A stretch of 64,000 bases of DNA from Phycicoccus sp. CSK15P-2. Lineage in GTDB: Bacteria; Actinomycetota; Actinomycetes; Actinomycetales; Dermatophilaceae. A program made the position numbers and the translations under genes. Below, piece by piece: positions 35,994-44,749 of the stretch. Location: assembly GCF_016888005.1 (NCBI RefSeq), contig NZ_JAFDVE010000029.1, forward strand, positions 1 to 64,000, written 5' to 3'. Under the pieces are notes generated by a model. The model had not been told where the DNA came from, did not search any database, and saw nothing but the letters and a program-made list of their open reading frames with translations. Each line of letters opens with the position of its first letter. Positions within the stretch are counted from its first letter, which is position 1.

Positions 35994-37588
35994 CGGGCGG
36001 TCCCTTCCTCGAGGAGGGCGGTCGCGGGGTTGTCGTACCCGTCGGCCTTGACGACGACGCCGCCCCGCCCCTTCCCCGCCTCGGGCGGGCGGCGCATCGC
36101 CCCGAAGGTGCCGTCCGCGATGGCGGCGAGCAGTGGCGGATGTCCACCGGCGTCGCGGTCGGCGACGATCTGCTCGAGCAGCTCGACCGCCTCCGAGAGC
36201 ACCTGACGTGCCCGGTTCTGGACGAAGCCGTCGCGGGGCGGGTGGAAGTCCTCGGTCAGCCCCGACGCGGCGTCCATGACGTAGCGGACGTTCTGGAGAG
36301 CCAGGTCGCGGTCGGAGAGCCACGGGGTGACGACCGCCTCGGTCATCATCCCGACGAGGAGGATGCCCTGGCCGGTCAGCGCCCCCGCGAGGTTGAAGAA
36401 GCCGTCGAGGAGGTAGCCGCGGAAGACGTCGCCGGTCATGTGCTTGGTCGGCGGCATCCACTTCAGGGGCGCCTTCGGGAACAGCTGCCGGGCGAGGAGT
36501 GCGTGGGCGAGCTCCATCCGGAAGCTGTCCGGTACCGCGGGGTCGATCTCGAAGGCGTGGCCGAGGCCCAGCTGCCAGTCCTCGAGGCCGGCCTCCTTGG
36601 CGAAGTACTCGTTGAGCAGCTGGGAGACGGTGACGGTGTGGGCTGCCTCGACGGCGTCCGCGGTCGTGAGGTAGTTGTCCTCGCCGGTGTTGATGATGAT
36701 GCCGGCGCGCGCGTGCACCTGGCGGCTGAACCGCTGGTCCACGAAGGTGCGCACGGGGTTGATGTCGCGGAAGAGGATCCCGTACATCGAGTCGTTGAGC
36801 ATCATGTCGAGCCGCTCGAGCCCGGCGAGGACGGCGATCTCGGGCATGCACAGCCCGGAGGCGTAGTTCGTGAGCCGTACGTAGCGGCCGAGCTCGCGGC
36901 TGGTGGCGTCGAGGGCGGCTCGCATGAGACGGAAGTTCTCCTGCGTGGCGTAGGTCCCCGCGTAGCCTTCCCGGGTGGCGCCCTCGGGCACGAAGTCGAG
37001 CAGCGACTGGCCCGTGGACCGGATGACGGCGATGACGTCGGCGCCGGCCCGCGCGGCGGCCTGGGCCTGCGGGATGTCCTCGTGGATGTCCCCCGTGGCC
37101 ACGATGAGGTAGACCCAGGGGGTGCGCGGCGCGTCCCCGACCTTCGCGATGATCCGCTCCCGGGCCGTCCGCTGGCGGTCCATCGCCCGGACCCCGGCGG
37201 CGACGGCGGAGCGGGCGCTGCGACGGGCCGGGCCGGCGTCGCGGCCGTCGGGGAGTCGGAACCCCACTCCCCCGGCGCTCGCCTTCTGCGCCAGGGTGAG
37301 CAGGTCGAGCGCCTCGGACCGGTGCAGGGCGTCCCAGACGGGTGTCGTCACGCCGTGCTCGAGGCCGACCTCGGCACGGACGGCGTCGACGAGGTGGTTG
37401 ACCCACGGGGTGCCCTCGTGGTCGGCGCCGGTCAGGCCGGCCAGCCGCAGCGTGGCGCGCTCGACGGACACCGTCGTGTGGGCCCGGGCGAGGTCCACGA
37501 CCGGCTTGCCCGCCGCGCGGGCGAGGCTACGGGCCCGGCGGACGACGGTGGGGTCGAGCTCCAGGAGCTTCTGCGGGCGTGAAGACAC
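35990..37588 (-). CDS. kamD: Lysine 5,6-aminomutase alpha subunit
   Basis: 532 residues, the full length of KamD. Characteristic stretches: WVYLIVATGDIHEDIPQAQA, RLTNYASGLCMPEIAVLAG and KWMPPTKHMTGDVFRGYL. This TIM-barrel subunit binds the substrate while the partner KamE supplies B12 and the PLP lysine. GTG 37588 is 6 bases after a TAGGTT box (37595-37600), a leaderless start. First gene of the kamD-kamE-kal-lnt-ppm-fxsA chain. Confidence 0.94.
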   Translation of the reverse strand: MSSRPQKLLELDPTVVRRARSLARAAGKPVVDLARAHTTVSVERATLRLAGLTGADHEGTPWVNHLVDAVRAEVGLEHGVTTPVWDALHRSEALDLLTLAQKASAGGVGFRLPDGRDAGPARRSARSAVAAGVRAMDRQRTARERIIAKVGDAPRTPWVYLIVATGDIHEDIPQAQAAARAGADVIAVIRSTGQSLLDFVPEGATREGYAGTYATQENFRLMRAALDATSRELGRYVRLTNYASGLCMPEIAVLAGLERLDMMLNDSMYGILFRDINPVRTFVDQRFSRQVHARAGIIINTGEDNYLTTADAVEAAHTVTVSQLLNEYFAKEAGLEDWQLGLGHAFEIDPAVPDSFRMELAHALLARQLFPKAPLKWMPPTKHMTGDVFRGYLLDGFFNLAGALTGQGILLVGMMTEAVVTPWLSDRDLALQNVRYVMDAASGLTEDFHPPRDGFVQNRARQVLSEAVELLEQIVADRDAGGHPPLLAAIADGTFGAMRRPPEAGKGRGGVVVKADGYDNPATALLEEGTAR

Positions 37589-37730
37589 GGCGTCAACCTA
37601 GCAATGCTGCCGCAGGTATTGCCGCATGATGAGCCGTGAGCCGGAGATCCTTGGCCCGGGTGCGATGAAGGCCGAAGCCGCGAGGGGAAATCCACTGGTC
37701 GTGGTCCACCGCCGATGGTTGGGTTGCGAC

Positions 37731-38297
37731 GTGGATGCAGGACCCATCTGGCCGAAGACCGACCAGGACCTCACGTACCGTCCGCCCACGGAGGCCGACG
37801 TCGGGCCCTTGCTCGCCTGGCGCAACCGCCCCGAGGTCTCGCGCTGGCTCCTCCGGACGCATGCCGACGAGGACGCGATGCGCGAGTCGCTCCGCGGGCC
37901 GGCGGACCCGGACGACCACTCGTTCGTCGCGCTGCTTGGCGACGCGGTGGTCGGGGCCGGCTACCTCCACGTCAGGGACGGCATGGGCCAGGACGGCGAG
38001 ACGGAGCATGCCCGGGCCGAGGCGCTCCTGGGCTGGAACGTCTCCCCCTCCCACTGGGGCCGCGGCATCGGCACGCGCGTCGCGCGGGCTCTGCTGGATG
38101 TCGCGTTCGGCGAGCTGCGCCTGCACCGCGTCACGGCCGGGTGCTTCGCCGACAACGTCGCGTCGTGGCGCGTCATGGAGAAGGCCGGGATGCGCCGCGA
38201 GCAGCACGGCGTCCAGGACTCCTGGCACGCGCAGCTCGGCTGGGTCGACGGGTACACGTACGCCATGCTCCGCTCGGAGTGGCGGGCCGCCCGCTAG
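37731..38297 (+). CDS. GNAT-family N-acetyltransferase
   Basis: 188 residues. RPPTEADVGPLLAWRNRPEV at the N-terminus and the acetyl-CoA loop SPSHWGRGIGTRVARALLD, then ADNVASWRVMEKAGMRRE: typical of the RimJ/RimL-like GNAT branch. Substrate unknown. GTG 37731 is preferred over ATG 37626, whose first 35 codons do not resemble the family. Its TAG stop overlaps the stop of the convergent membrane protein gene by four bases. Confidence 0.8.
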   Translation: MDAGPIWPKTDQDLTYRPPTEADVGPLLAWRNRPEVSRWLLRTHADEDAMRESLRGPADPDDHSFVALLGDAVVGAGYLHVRDGMGQDGETEHARAEALLGWNVSPSHWGRGIGTRVARALLDVAFGELRLHRVTAGCFADNVASWRVMEKAGMRREQHGVQDSWHAQLGWVDGYTYAMLRSEWRAAR

Positions 38298-38839
38298 TCG
38301 AACGGGAGCAGGCCGTCCTGGCGCAGGCGTCCGTTCTCGCCCAGGTGCCGCAGCGTGGCGACCACGAGCACGACGAGACCCGCGAGGGTGAAGCCGAGCG
38401 ACACCCCCGCGTGCGGTCCGCCGTCGTCGGGCGAGGTCGTGACGAGGAAGGTCAACGAGCAGAAGGCCGCTGCCGCCGTCGGGCCCCAGAGTCCCCCGAG
38501 CGCCACGGTGTCCTCCGCCTGAGCCGACAGGGCGATGGGCACCGCGAGCCCGGCACCGGCGGCAGCGGGCACGACGAGCAGGGCCGTCCCCGGGGTGAAG
38601 ACGGGGTAGTCGTAGACCTCCTGCCACAACGGCGAGCCGTCGGGCGTGACCTGGCCCCCGGTGAGGACCAGCGATCCGAGCAGGTAGCCGACGTACAGGA
38701 GGGCCAGCCCCATCTGGATGCTCGCGTACCCGACGTACAGGGCTGTCTGCTCCGGTCTCCAGCGCTCGGGCCCCCAGTCCTTCCGGCGGACGTAGCCCCG
38801 CCATCCCGACCACCCTGAGGACCGCCCCTGCCGCGTCAC
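38294..38839 (-). CDS. Four-helix membrane protein, unknown function
   Basis: 181 residues. About four membrane helices (IQMGLALLYVGYLLGSLVL; ALLVVPAAAGAGLAVPIAL; AAAAFCSLTFLV; LAGLVVLVVATL) with a positively charged N-terminus (VRRKDWGPERW). No family recognised. GTG 38839 chosen as the start closest before the first helix. Convergent stops overlap with the GNAT gene. Confidence 0.7.
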   Translation of the reverse strand: MTRQGRSSGWSGWRGYVRRKDWGPERWRPEQTALYVGYASIQMGLALLYVGYLLGSLVLTGGQVTPDGSPLWQEVYDYPVFTPGTALLVVPAAAGAGLAVPIALSAQAEDTVALGGLWGPTAAAAFCSLTFLVTTSPDDGGPHAGVSLGFTLAGLVVLVVATLRHLGENGRLRQDGLLPFD

Positions 38840-38948
38840 GGCGCGAGTCTGGCACAGAGGTCGGGCCCGTCGTGCAGCATTGAGGACATTGCGCCGGGTC
38901 TCCGACCGCCCTGCACGAGAGGTCGGTTGGTCCGGAAGGTCGGGCGCT

Positions 38949-39524
38949 TCAGCGGCGGTACGCCAGCTCGACCTCGACCGGGAACGGGGGGAACTCGGCA
39001 GGTCGTGAGCGGCCGGTCGGCGCCCACCCGAGGTGCTCGTACATGCTCCGCGCGCGGTGGTTCCGCTCGAGCACCCAGAGTCGGGGGTCGACCATCCGCG
39101 AGGTCGCCACGCCGAGGGCCTTCCGCGCGTGGCCGCGGCGCCAGTACCGGGGGTGCACACCCAGGTGGCGGACCTCCGCCTCGTCGAAAGCGACGAACGC
39201 CACCACCAGGCCCGGGTGCTCCTCGTCGTCCAGGACCTCGACGGCGACCTCCGGGTCGGCGAGGGCCTCGACCCAGCGCTGCCGCACCGTGTCCGTGGGA
39301 TACGGGTACTCGGACGGCGGGAAGACGTGCCCGAGCGCGGCGATGGACGCAGCACGTTCGACGTCGGTGAGCGCCCCGACGTCCGCGGCGCCCGCAGGGC
39401 GGAACGCCGGCCGAGGACGCTCAGGCCGGGCGCCGATGGAGGACCTCCCCCGCGCGCACGGTGAGCCGGCACTCGGGCAGCGGCGCTCCCCCGCCGAGGA
39501 CAGGCAGGCCGTCGGGCCCGACAT
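38949..39524 (-). CDS. GNAT-family N-acetyltransferase, start buried in upstream gene
   Basis: The GNAT domain runs from about RPAFRPAGAADVGALT to the end, with HPRYWRRGHARKALG as the acetyl-CoA loop and ERNHRARSMYEHLGW. The only ATG/GTG/TTG in frame before the domain is ATG 39524, which lies 104 bases inside the amidohydrolase gene and adds about 35 unlikely residues. Either the long overlap is real, a rare start codon is used, or a frameshift has removed the true start. Function otherwise unknown. Confidence 0.7.
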   Translation of the reverse strand: MSGPTACLSSAGERRCPSAGSPCARGRSSIGARPERPRPAFRPAGAADVGALTDVERAASIAALGHVFPPSEYPYPTDTVRQRWVEALADPEVAVEVLDDEEHPGLVVAFVAFDEAEVRHLGVHPRYWRRGHARKALGVATSRMVDPRLWVLERNHRARSMYEHLGWAPTGRSRPAEFPPFPVEVELAYRR

Positions 39525-40971
39525 CCTCCACCCGCCACACCGCGAAGGTGGCCGTGGAGTCGACCTCGAGGGCCCCGCCGCCGGTACCGGAAAGCTCCTG
39601 GCCGCCGACCGTGTGGGCGTGCAGCGCGGTGCGGGCGTCGATGCGCTGGGGCGGCTCGCGATGCTCGACCGCGGCGCGGACCGCGGCCCACGGCGCGAAC
39701 GGTGTCACGGGTGAGTCCGAGCCGAGCCCGAGGCGCACTCCCGCCGCCGAGAAGGCCGCGAGGAGGTTGGTCGCGACTCCCCGCTCGGCGCCGAGCCGCT
39801 CGGCGTAGAGGCCCTCGCGTCCGCCCCAGTAGGCGTCGAACGCCGGCTGCACGCTCGCGCCGAGCCCGAGCCGCGCCATCGTGGCGATCCCCGCGGCATC
39901 GACCATCTCGGCGTGCTCGAGGCGCGGGCGGGACCGGTGCACCGCGTCGACGCCCACGATCTCGGCCGCGCGGACGTACCCCTCGAGGACGAGGTCCATG
40001 GCCGCGTCACCGATGACGTGGAAGCCGCTCTGCACCCCCGCCGCCGCGCACGCCGCGACGTGGTCGCGCACGGCCGTCGAGTCGCGGTAGGCGGTTCCGC
40101 GACACCCCGCCCGGTCGGTGTAGTCCTCCCGCAGCAGCGCCGTGTGCGAACCGATGGAGCCGTCGATGTTGAGATCGCCCCCGAGCCCGCGAGCACCGTG
40201 CAGCGCCACGAGGGCTCGGGCCTGCTCGGGGTCGGTGACCGCCTCGGCCCAGTACCCGACGGTCTCGGGAAGGTCCGGACGTCGGCCGAGGTCGAGGACG
40301 TCGGCGAAGTCCTCGGCCGACGTGAGCAGCGGCCCGCCGCACTCGTGCACCGCGACGACGCCCTGAGCCGCCGCGGCCCGCAGCGCGGTCTCGATGTCGG
40401 CCCGCCGCTCCGACGCGCTGCGCGAGGCGTCGTAGGCCGCCCGAGCGGCGTTCTTGGCGTCCCGGACGACGAAGCCGGAGGGCGACCACCCGTCGAGGCC
40501 GTCCGCACCCGAGAGTGCCGCGAGGGCGCTGGAGACGACCGCGGAGTGACCGTCGATCCGGGAGGCGTAGACGAGCGCTCCTCCGGCCGCCCGGTCGAGC
40601 TCGGCGGAGGTCATCGCGCGCTCACGCGTCCAGTCCTGCTCCTGCCAGCCATGGGCGAACACCGGCCGGCCGGGGCTCCTCCGTGCTCCGGCAGCCACGA
40701 GATCGAGCGCCTCGGTGACCGTGCGGGTCCCCGCGAGGTCGACGCCCTGCATCCCGAGACCCGTGTGCGAGAGGTGGGCGTGCGCGTCGACGAACCCCGG
40801 GAGGACGAGGTCGCCCTCCAGGTCGACCACCGTGTCGACGTCCTCGAGGAACCTCGCGGCGGCGTCCTCGGCGCCGAGCCAGGAGACCCTGCCGTCCACC
40901 ACGAGGAGCGCCGTCGCCGCGGGATGCTCGGGGCTACGGACCCGCCCGCGGCGATAGAGGGTGCTCGGCAC
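39421..40971 (-). CDS. Amidohydrolase family protein (YtcJ-like)
   Basis: 516 residues. Metal-binding HxH in LPGFVDAHAHLSH at about 58-70; GSIGSHTALL, FHVIGDAAMD and RLEHAEMVD supply later His ligands; LGLGSDSPVTP carries the catalytic Asp. Belongs to the amidohydrolase 3 group that includes YtcJ; the amide substrate is unknown. GTG 40971 sits 6 bases after TAGGGT (40978-40983). Located 26 bases after kdd on the same strand but with its own likely promoter. Confidence 0.88.
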   Translation of the reverse strand: MPSTLYRRGRVRSPEHPAATALLVVDGRVSWLGAEDAAARFLEDVDTVVDLEGDLVLPGFVDAHAHLSHTGLGMQGVDLAGTRTVTEALDLVAAGARRSPGRPVFAHGWQEQDWTRERAMTSAELDRAAGGALVYASRIDGHSAVVSSALAALSGADGLDGWSPSGFVVRDAKNAARAAYDASRSASERRADIETALRAAAAQGVVAVHECGGPLLTSAEDFADVLDLGRRPDLPETVGYWAEAVTDPEQARALVALHGARGLGGDLNIDGSIGSHTALLREDYTDRAGCRGTAYRDSTAVRDHVAACAAAGVQSGFHVIGDAAMDLVLEGYVRAAEIVGVDAVHRSRPRLEHAEMVDAAGIATMARLGLGASVQPAFDAYWGGREGLYAERLGAERGVATNLLAAFSAAGVRLGLGSDSPVTPFAPWAAVRAAVEHREPPQRIDARTALHAHTVGGQELSGTGGGALEVDSTATFAVWRVEDVGPDGLPVLGGGAPLPECRLTVRAGEVLHRRPA

Positions 40972-40997
40972 GGCGCCACCCTACGGGCGCCGTCCCC

Positions 40998-42053
40998 TCA
41001 GGCGGGCGAGAGGCGGGCCTCGAAGAGGGCCCGGACGTCGGGGTCGGCGCGGACCAGGCCGAGCGCGTAGTCGGCGTGCCCGGGGAGGAAGCCGTTGCCG
41101 ACGAGCATCGTCACGTCTGCGGCGAGGCCCTCGGCGCCGAGCGCGGCCGCGGTGAAGCTCGTCGCCATCGAGAAGTACACGACCGTCCCACCCTGAGCGG
41201 TGGCGAGGACCGCGGGCTGCTCGCAGCCGGGGACGTCGACGCACACCACGGTGACGTTCGCCGGACCGCCTGCCGAGGCGACCGCCTCGGACAGCCCGAG
41301 CGGGGAGCGGGCGTCCGCGACGACCACCGCGTCGGCGAGGTCCGTGCCGCGCAGGGTTGCCGCCTCCGCCTCGGTGGGCACCACACCGATCCGGTGTCCG
41401 GCCCCCGCGTCTCTGGCCGCGGCCAGGGCCAGGGACCCGGACTTGCCGGCCCCGCCGAGGACGGCCACGCTCGGCGCCTCGCCGCGCTGCACGCGTTCCC
41501 GGACGACCCGTGCCACCAGGGCGGGCGCGCCGCAGACGTCCATCACCATGAGGGCGAGCTCGGCCGGGAGGTCCTCCGGCAGCGGTGCGGCGACCGAGCG
41601 GCCGAACAGGACGGCCGTACCCCGGGCAGGGACCCGCTCCGAGCAGCCGTCCCACCGCGCGAGGCCGTCGGTGAGGACGAGCGGGGTCAGGGAGAGCGAG
41701 ACGAGGGTCGCCACGCGGTCCCCCACCGAGAGGCCGAGCGCTGACTCGGGGCCGACCTCGGCGACCGTGCCGATGAGCATGCCCCCCGACCCCGTGACCG
41801 GGTTCTGCATCTTGCCCCGCTCGCCCACGATCGCGAGCACCTCCGCCCGGACCGCCGGCCCGTCACCGCCATGTTTCTCGCGCAGCTGGCGGAAGGACGC
41901 GGCGTCGAGGTTCAGGGTCTCGACGTCCACCCGGACCTCGTCCGGCCACAGCTCCGGCGAGGCGTCCAGGACCCGGGCCGCCTGCGGCAGCGTGGCTCCC
42001 TCGGGGTCGAGGACACGGTGGATACCGACCGGGGAGCTGGCGGTCTCTCGCAC
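40998..42053 (-). CDS. kdd: L-erythro-3,5-diaminohexanoate dehydrogenase
   Basis: 351 residues, medium-chain dehydrogenase-like. NAD-binding region VAVLGGAGKSGSLALAAARD; distinctive KMQNPVTGSGGMLIGTVAEV and SFTAAALGAEGLAADVTML match Kdd of lysine-fermenting bacteria. It oxidatively deaminates 3,5-diaminohexanoate to 5-amino-3-oxohexanoate. GTG 42053 has aaggag 8 bases upstream. Divergent from kamA with a palindromic site between them. Confidence 0.88.
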   Translation of the reverse strand: MRETASSPVGIHRVLDPEGATLPQAARVLDASPELWPDEVRVDVETLNLDAASFRQLREKHGGDGPAVRAEVLAIVGERGKMQNPVTGSGGMLIGTVAEVGPESALGLSVGDRVATLVSLSLTPLVLTDGLARWDGCSERVPARGTAVLFGRSVAAPLPEDLPAELALMVMDVCGAPALVARVVRERVQRGEAPSVAVLGGAGKSGSLALAAARDAGAGHRIGVVPTEAEAATLRGTDLADAVVVADARSPLGLSEAVASAGGPANVTVVCVDVPGCEQPAVLATAQGGTVVYFSMATSFTAAALGAEGLAADVTMLVGNGFLPGHADYALGLVRADPDVRALFEARLSPA

Positions 42054-42097
42054 GAGAATCTCCTTGCGCGTCGGGGCGGGCCCGAAAGAACGACTGT

Positions 42098-42133
42098 CAG
42101 ATAGCCGAAATGTCGCTATCTGTCCCGTATGGT
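42098..42133. promoter_or_regulatory. Inverted repeat and -10 box in kdd-kamA intergenic region
   Basis: CAGATAGC (42098-42105) and GCTATCTG (42115-42122) are perfect inverted arms around nine bases, ending 5 bases before TATGGT (42128-42133), the -10 that precedes the kamA ATG by 7 bases. A protein bound here would block or recruit polymerase for kamA and could affect kdd. Candidate regulators in the neighbourhood are the Lrp/AsnC and XRE-cupin proteins. Confidence 0.6.
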
Positions 42134-42140
42134 GCCACGC

Positions 42141-43586
42141 ATGACGACGATCATCGAGCAGCCGTACGCCTACCGGCGCACAGAGCTCGTCGAGCCGGAC
42201 TGGACCCGTTTCCCCGGATGGCGCCACGTCACGCGCGAGGAGTGGGAGAGCGCCCAGTGGCAGCGGTCGCACTGCGTGAAGAACACGACACAGCTGCGTG
42301 CCGTCATGGGCGACCTGCTCGACGAGCGCTTCTACGTCGACCTCGAGCGGGACCAGGCCGAGCGGGCGACGATGGCGATGCTCGTCCCGCCCCAGATGCT
42401 CAACACCATGGTCCCCTCGACGAGCGGCACCGTGCCGTCGCGGGGGCCCGCGTACACGGAGGCCTTCTACGCCGACCCGGTGCGCCGCTACATGCTCCCG
42501 GTGTTCAGCGACCGGCGTGCCGACTGGCCCAGCCACCCGTTCGCCACGCGTGACAGCCTCCACGAGCACGCCATGTGGGCCGTCGAGGGGCTCACCCACC
42601 GGTACCCGACGAAGGTGCTGGCCGAGCTGCTCCCCACCTGCCCGCAGTACTGCGGGCACTGCACCCGGATGGACCTCGTCGGCACCTCGACGCCGCAGGT
42701 CCTCAAGCTCAGGCTCGCCGGCAAGCCGATGGACCGGTACGAGGCGATGCTCGGCTACCTGCAGCGGACCCCCGGGGTCCGGGACGTCGTCGTCTCCGGT
42801 GGCGATGTCGCGAACATGCCGTGGAAGAACCTCGAGGCATTCCTGGAGCGCCTGCTCGACGTCGAGTCCGTGCGCGACGTCCGCCTCGCGACCAAGGCGC
42901 TCATGGGGCTCCCGCAGCACTGGCTGCAACCCGACGTCGTCGAGGGCGTCGCGCGGGTCGCGGCCAAGGCGCGGTCCCGGGGTGTGTCGCTCGCGGTCCA
43001 CACGCACGTGAACACCGTGTCCTCGGTGACCCCGCTCGTCGCCCGCGCCGCGCGCACGCTGCTCGACGCCGGCGTGCGGGACGTGCGCAACCAGGGTGTT
43101 CTCATGCGCGGGGTCAACGACTCCTCGGCGGGCCTCCTGGACCTGTGCTTCGCGCTGCAGGACGAGGCCGGTGTCACGCCCTACTACTTCTACATGTGCG
43201 ACATGGTCCCGTTCTCGGAGCACTGGCGGCTGCCGCTGCGCCGGGCGCAGGAGCTGCAGCACGACATCATGGGGTACCTGCCGGGGTTCGCCACCCCGAG
43301 GATCGTCTGCGACGTCCCCTACGTCGGCAAGCGGTGGGTGCACCAGGTCGACACCTACGACACGACGACCGGGATGTCGTTCTGGCGGAAGAACTACCGG
43401 ACCTCGATCGAGGGTGACGACGCCGAGGCACTCTCGCGCGAGTACGTCTACTACGACCCGGTCGACACCCTCTCCGAGGAGGGGCAGGCGTGGTGGCGGC
43501 GCAACACCGATGTCGGGTCCGCCCATACGGCCGCCCTCGCGGGAGCGGGCGCCAGCCGCGCAGCCTCGGCCGCCGACCTCGTCTGA
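42141..43586 (+). CDS. kamA: Lysine 2,3-aminomutase, radical SAM (KamA family)
   Basis: 481 residues. Radical SAM cluster cysteines C167, C171 and C174 in CPQYCGHC. Asp354 (YYFYMCD) and Asp391 (RIVCDVPY) are 37 apart, like the two aspartates that hold the side-chain amino group in the clostridial enzyme. The PLP lysine is probably K397 in DVPYVGKRW, where the usual PGGGGK loop is one residue shorter and lacks the glycine run. Expected product is L-beta-lysine. ATG 42141 follows TATGGT by 7 bases; an earlier ATG lies inside that box. Confidence 0.9.
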   Translation: MTTIIEQPYAYRRTELVEPDWTRFPGWRHVTREEWESAQWQRSHCVKNTTQLRAVMGDLLDERFYVDLERDQAERATMAMLVPPQMLNTMVPSTSGTVPSRGPAYTEAFYADPVRRYMLPVFSDRRADWPSHPFATRDSLHEHAMWAVEGLTHRYPTKVLAELLPTCPQYCGHCTRMDLVGTSTPQVLKLRLAGKPMDRYEAMLGYLQRTPGVRDVVVSGGDVANMPWKNLEAFLERLLDVESVRDVRLATKALMGLPQHWLQPDVVEGVARVAAKARSRGVSLAVHTHVNTVSSVTPLVARAARTLLDAGVRDVRNQGVLMRGVNDSSAGLLDLCFALQDEAGVTPYYFYMCDMVPFSEHWRLPLRRAQELQHDIMGYLPGFATPRIVCDVPYVGKRWVHQVDTYDTTTGMSFWRKNYRTSIEGDDAEALSREYVYYDPVDTLSEEGQAWWRRNTDVGSAHTAALAGAGASRAASAADLV

Positions 43587-43619
43587 CACCACCGGCACCC
43601 GCCGCATAGGGTCGGCGGC

Positions 43620-44105
43620 ATGGCTCGTCGTGCACCGTCCGGGACACCGGCGACCATCGCGCTGACGAGCGCCGGGGTGGAGTTCACCCAGCACCCGTAC
43701 GAGCACGACCCGACGGCGCCGTCCTACGGTCTGGAGGCCGCCGAGGTCCTCGGACAACCGCCCGAGCAGGTTTTCAAGACCCTCCTCGTCGACACCGGCA
43801 CCGGTCTCGCCGTCGCGGTCGTCCCGGTGTCCGGCTCCCTCGACCTCAAGGCCACGGCCGCGGCACTGGGGGTGAAGAAGGTGGCGATGGCGGACCCCGC
43901 CGCCGCGGAGCGGGTGACCGGCTACGTCGTGGGCGGGATCTCCCCGGTCGGCCAGAAACGCACGCTCCCCACGGTCGTCGACGAGTCCGCCGAGCTCTTC
44001 GACGTCGTCTTCGTCTCGGGTGGTCGTCGTGGCCTGGACCTCGGCGTCTCGCCGGCCGACCTCGTCCGGCTCACCGGCGCGACCATCGCCGACATCGCCC
44101 GCTGA
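43620..44105 (+). CDS. ybaK: YbaK/EbsC-type Cys-tRNA(Pro) deacylase
   Basis: 161 residues. Editing-domain features: ATIALTSAGVEFTQHPYEHD, QVFKTLLVDT with the conserved lysine, VKKVAMADPAAAERVTGYVVGGISPVGQKR. Removes mischarged cysteine from tRNA-Pro. TAGGGT (43607-43612) lies 7 bases before ATG, so it is probably transcribed independently of kamA as a leaderless mRNA. Confidence 0.93.
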   Translation: MARRAPSGTPATIALTSAGVEFTQHPYEHDPTAPSYGLEAAEVLGQPPEQVFKTLLVDTGTGLAVAVVPVSGSLDLKATAAALGVKKVAMADPAAAERVTGYVVGGISPVGQKRTLPTVVDESAELFDVVFVSGGRRGLDLGVSPADLVRLTGATIADIAR

Positions 44106-44125
44106 GCCGGCGTCGCTCGCGAGGC

Positions 44126-44698
44126 TCAGCCCCGGGGCTTGGACCGTGCCCGGACGTGCATCCGCTCACCCTGCGGACCCATGATGCTGAGCAGCTCGAC
44201 CGGACGGTCGTCCGCACAGCCGAACCAGTGCGGGGTCCGGGTGTCGAACTCGGCGACCTCCCCGACGCCGAGGACGAGGTCGTGCTCCCCGAGCACGAGC
44301 CGGAGCCGGCCGTCGAGCACGTAGATCCAGTCGTGGCCCTCGTGGGAGCGCGGGTCGGGCTCCCGTCCGTCGGGACGCATCACCATCTTGAACGCGCGCG
44401 GGCCGCCGACCCGGTTCGTCAACGAGATGACCGGCCCGTGCGGGTGCTCGACCGGCTTCAGATGCACGCGCGGGTCTCCGGTCGGCGGGGCGTCGACGAG
44501 CTCGTCGAGGGTGACCCGGTAGGTGCGCGCGAGGGACACGAGGAGCTCGAGGGTGGCCCGGCGTGACCCCGACTCGAGCCGCGACAGCGTGCTCACCGAG
44601 ACGCCGGTGTCCGAAGAGACGTCGGCCAGGGTGAGCCGGCGGCTCGTACGCACCGACCGCAGCCGGGCGCCGACCGTCACCGGGTCGAGGTTTGCCAT
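44126..44698 (-). CDS. XRE-family regulator with C-terminal cupin
   Basis: 190 residues. Helix-turn-helix at about 10-65 (LRSVRTSRRLTLADVSSDTG, VSTLSRLESGSRRATLELL), then a cupin domain with SHEGHDWIYVLDGRLRLVLG and AEFDTRTPHWFG. Such proteins sense small ligands. TAGATT (44705-44710) lies 6 bases before ATG. Divergent across 51 bases from the TrxR-like flavoprotein, which is the likely target. Confidence 0.9.
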   Translation of the reverse strand: MANLDPVTVGARLRSVRTSRRLTLADVSSDTGVSVSTLSRLESGSRRATLELLVSLARTYRVTLDELVDAPPTGDPRVHLKPVEHPHGPVISLTNRVGGPRAFKMVMRPDGREPDPRSHEGHDWIYVLDGRLRLVLGEHDLVLGVGEVAEFDTRTPHWFGCADDRPVELLSIMGPQGERMHVRARSKPRG

Positions 44699-44749
44699 GT
44701 CGGCAATCTACCTTGGCGTCCCGAGCGGGTCGGGGGCACGCTCTTCGCC

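Noticed and set aside
42141-43586. kamA product as glutamate 2,3-aminomutase
   Set aside because: Both aspartates that hold the lysine side-chain amino group are kept with normal spacing.
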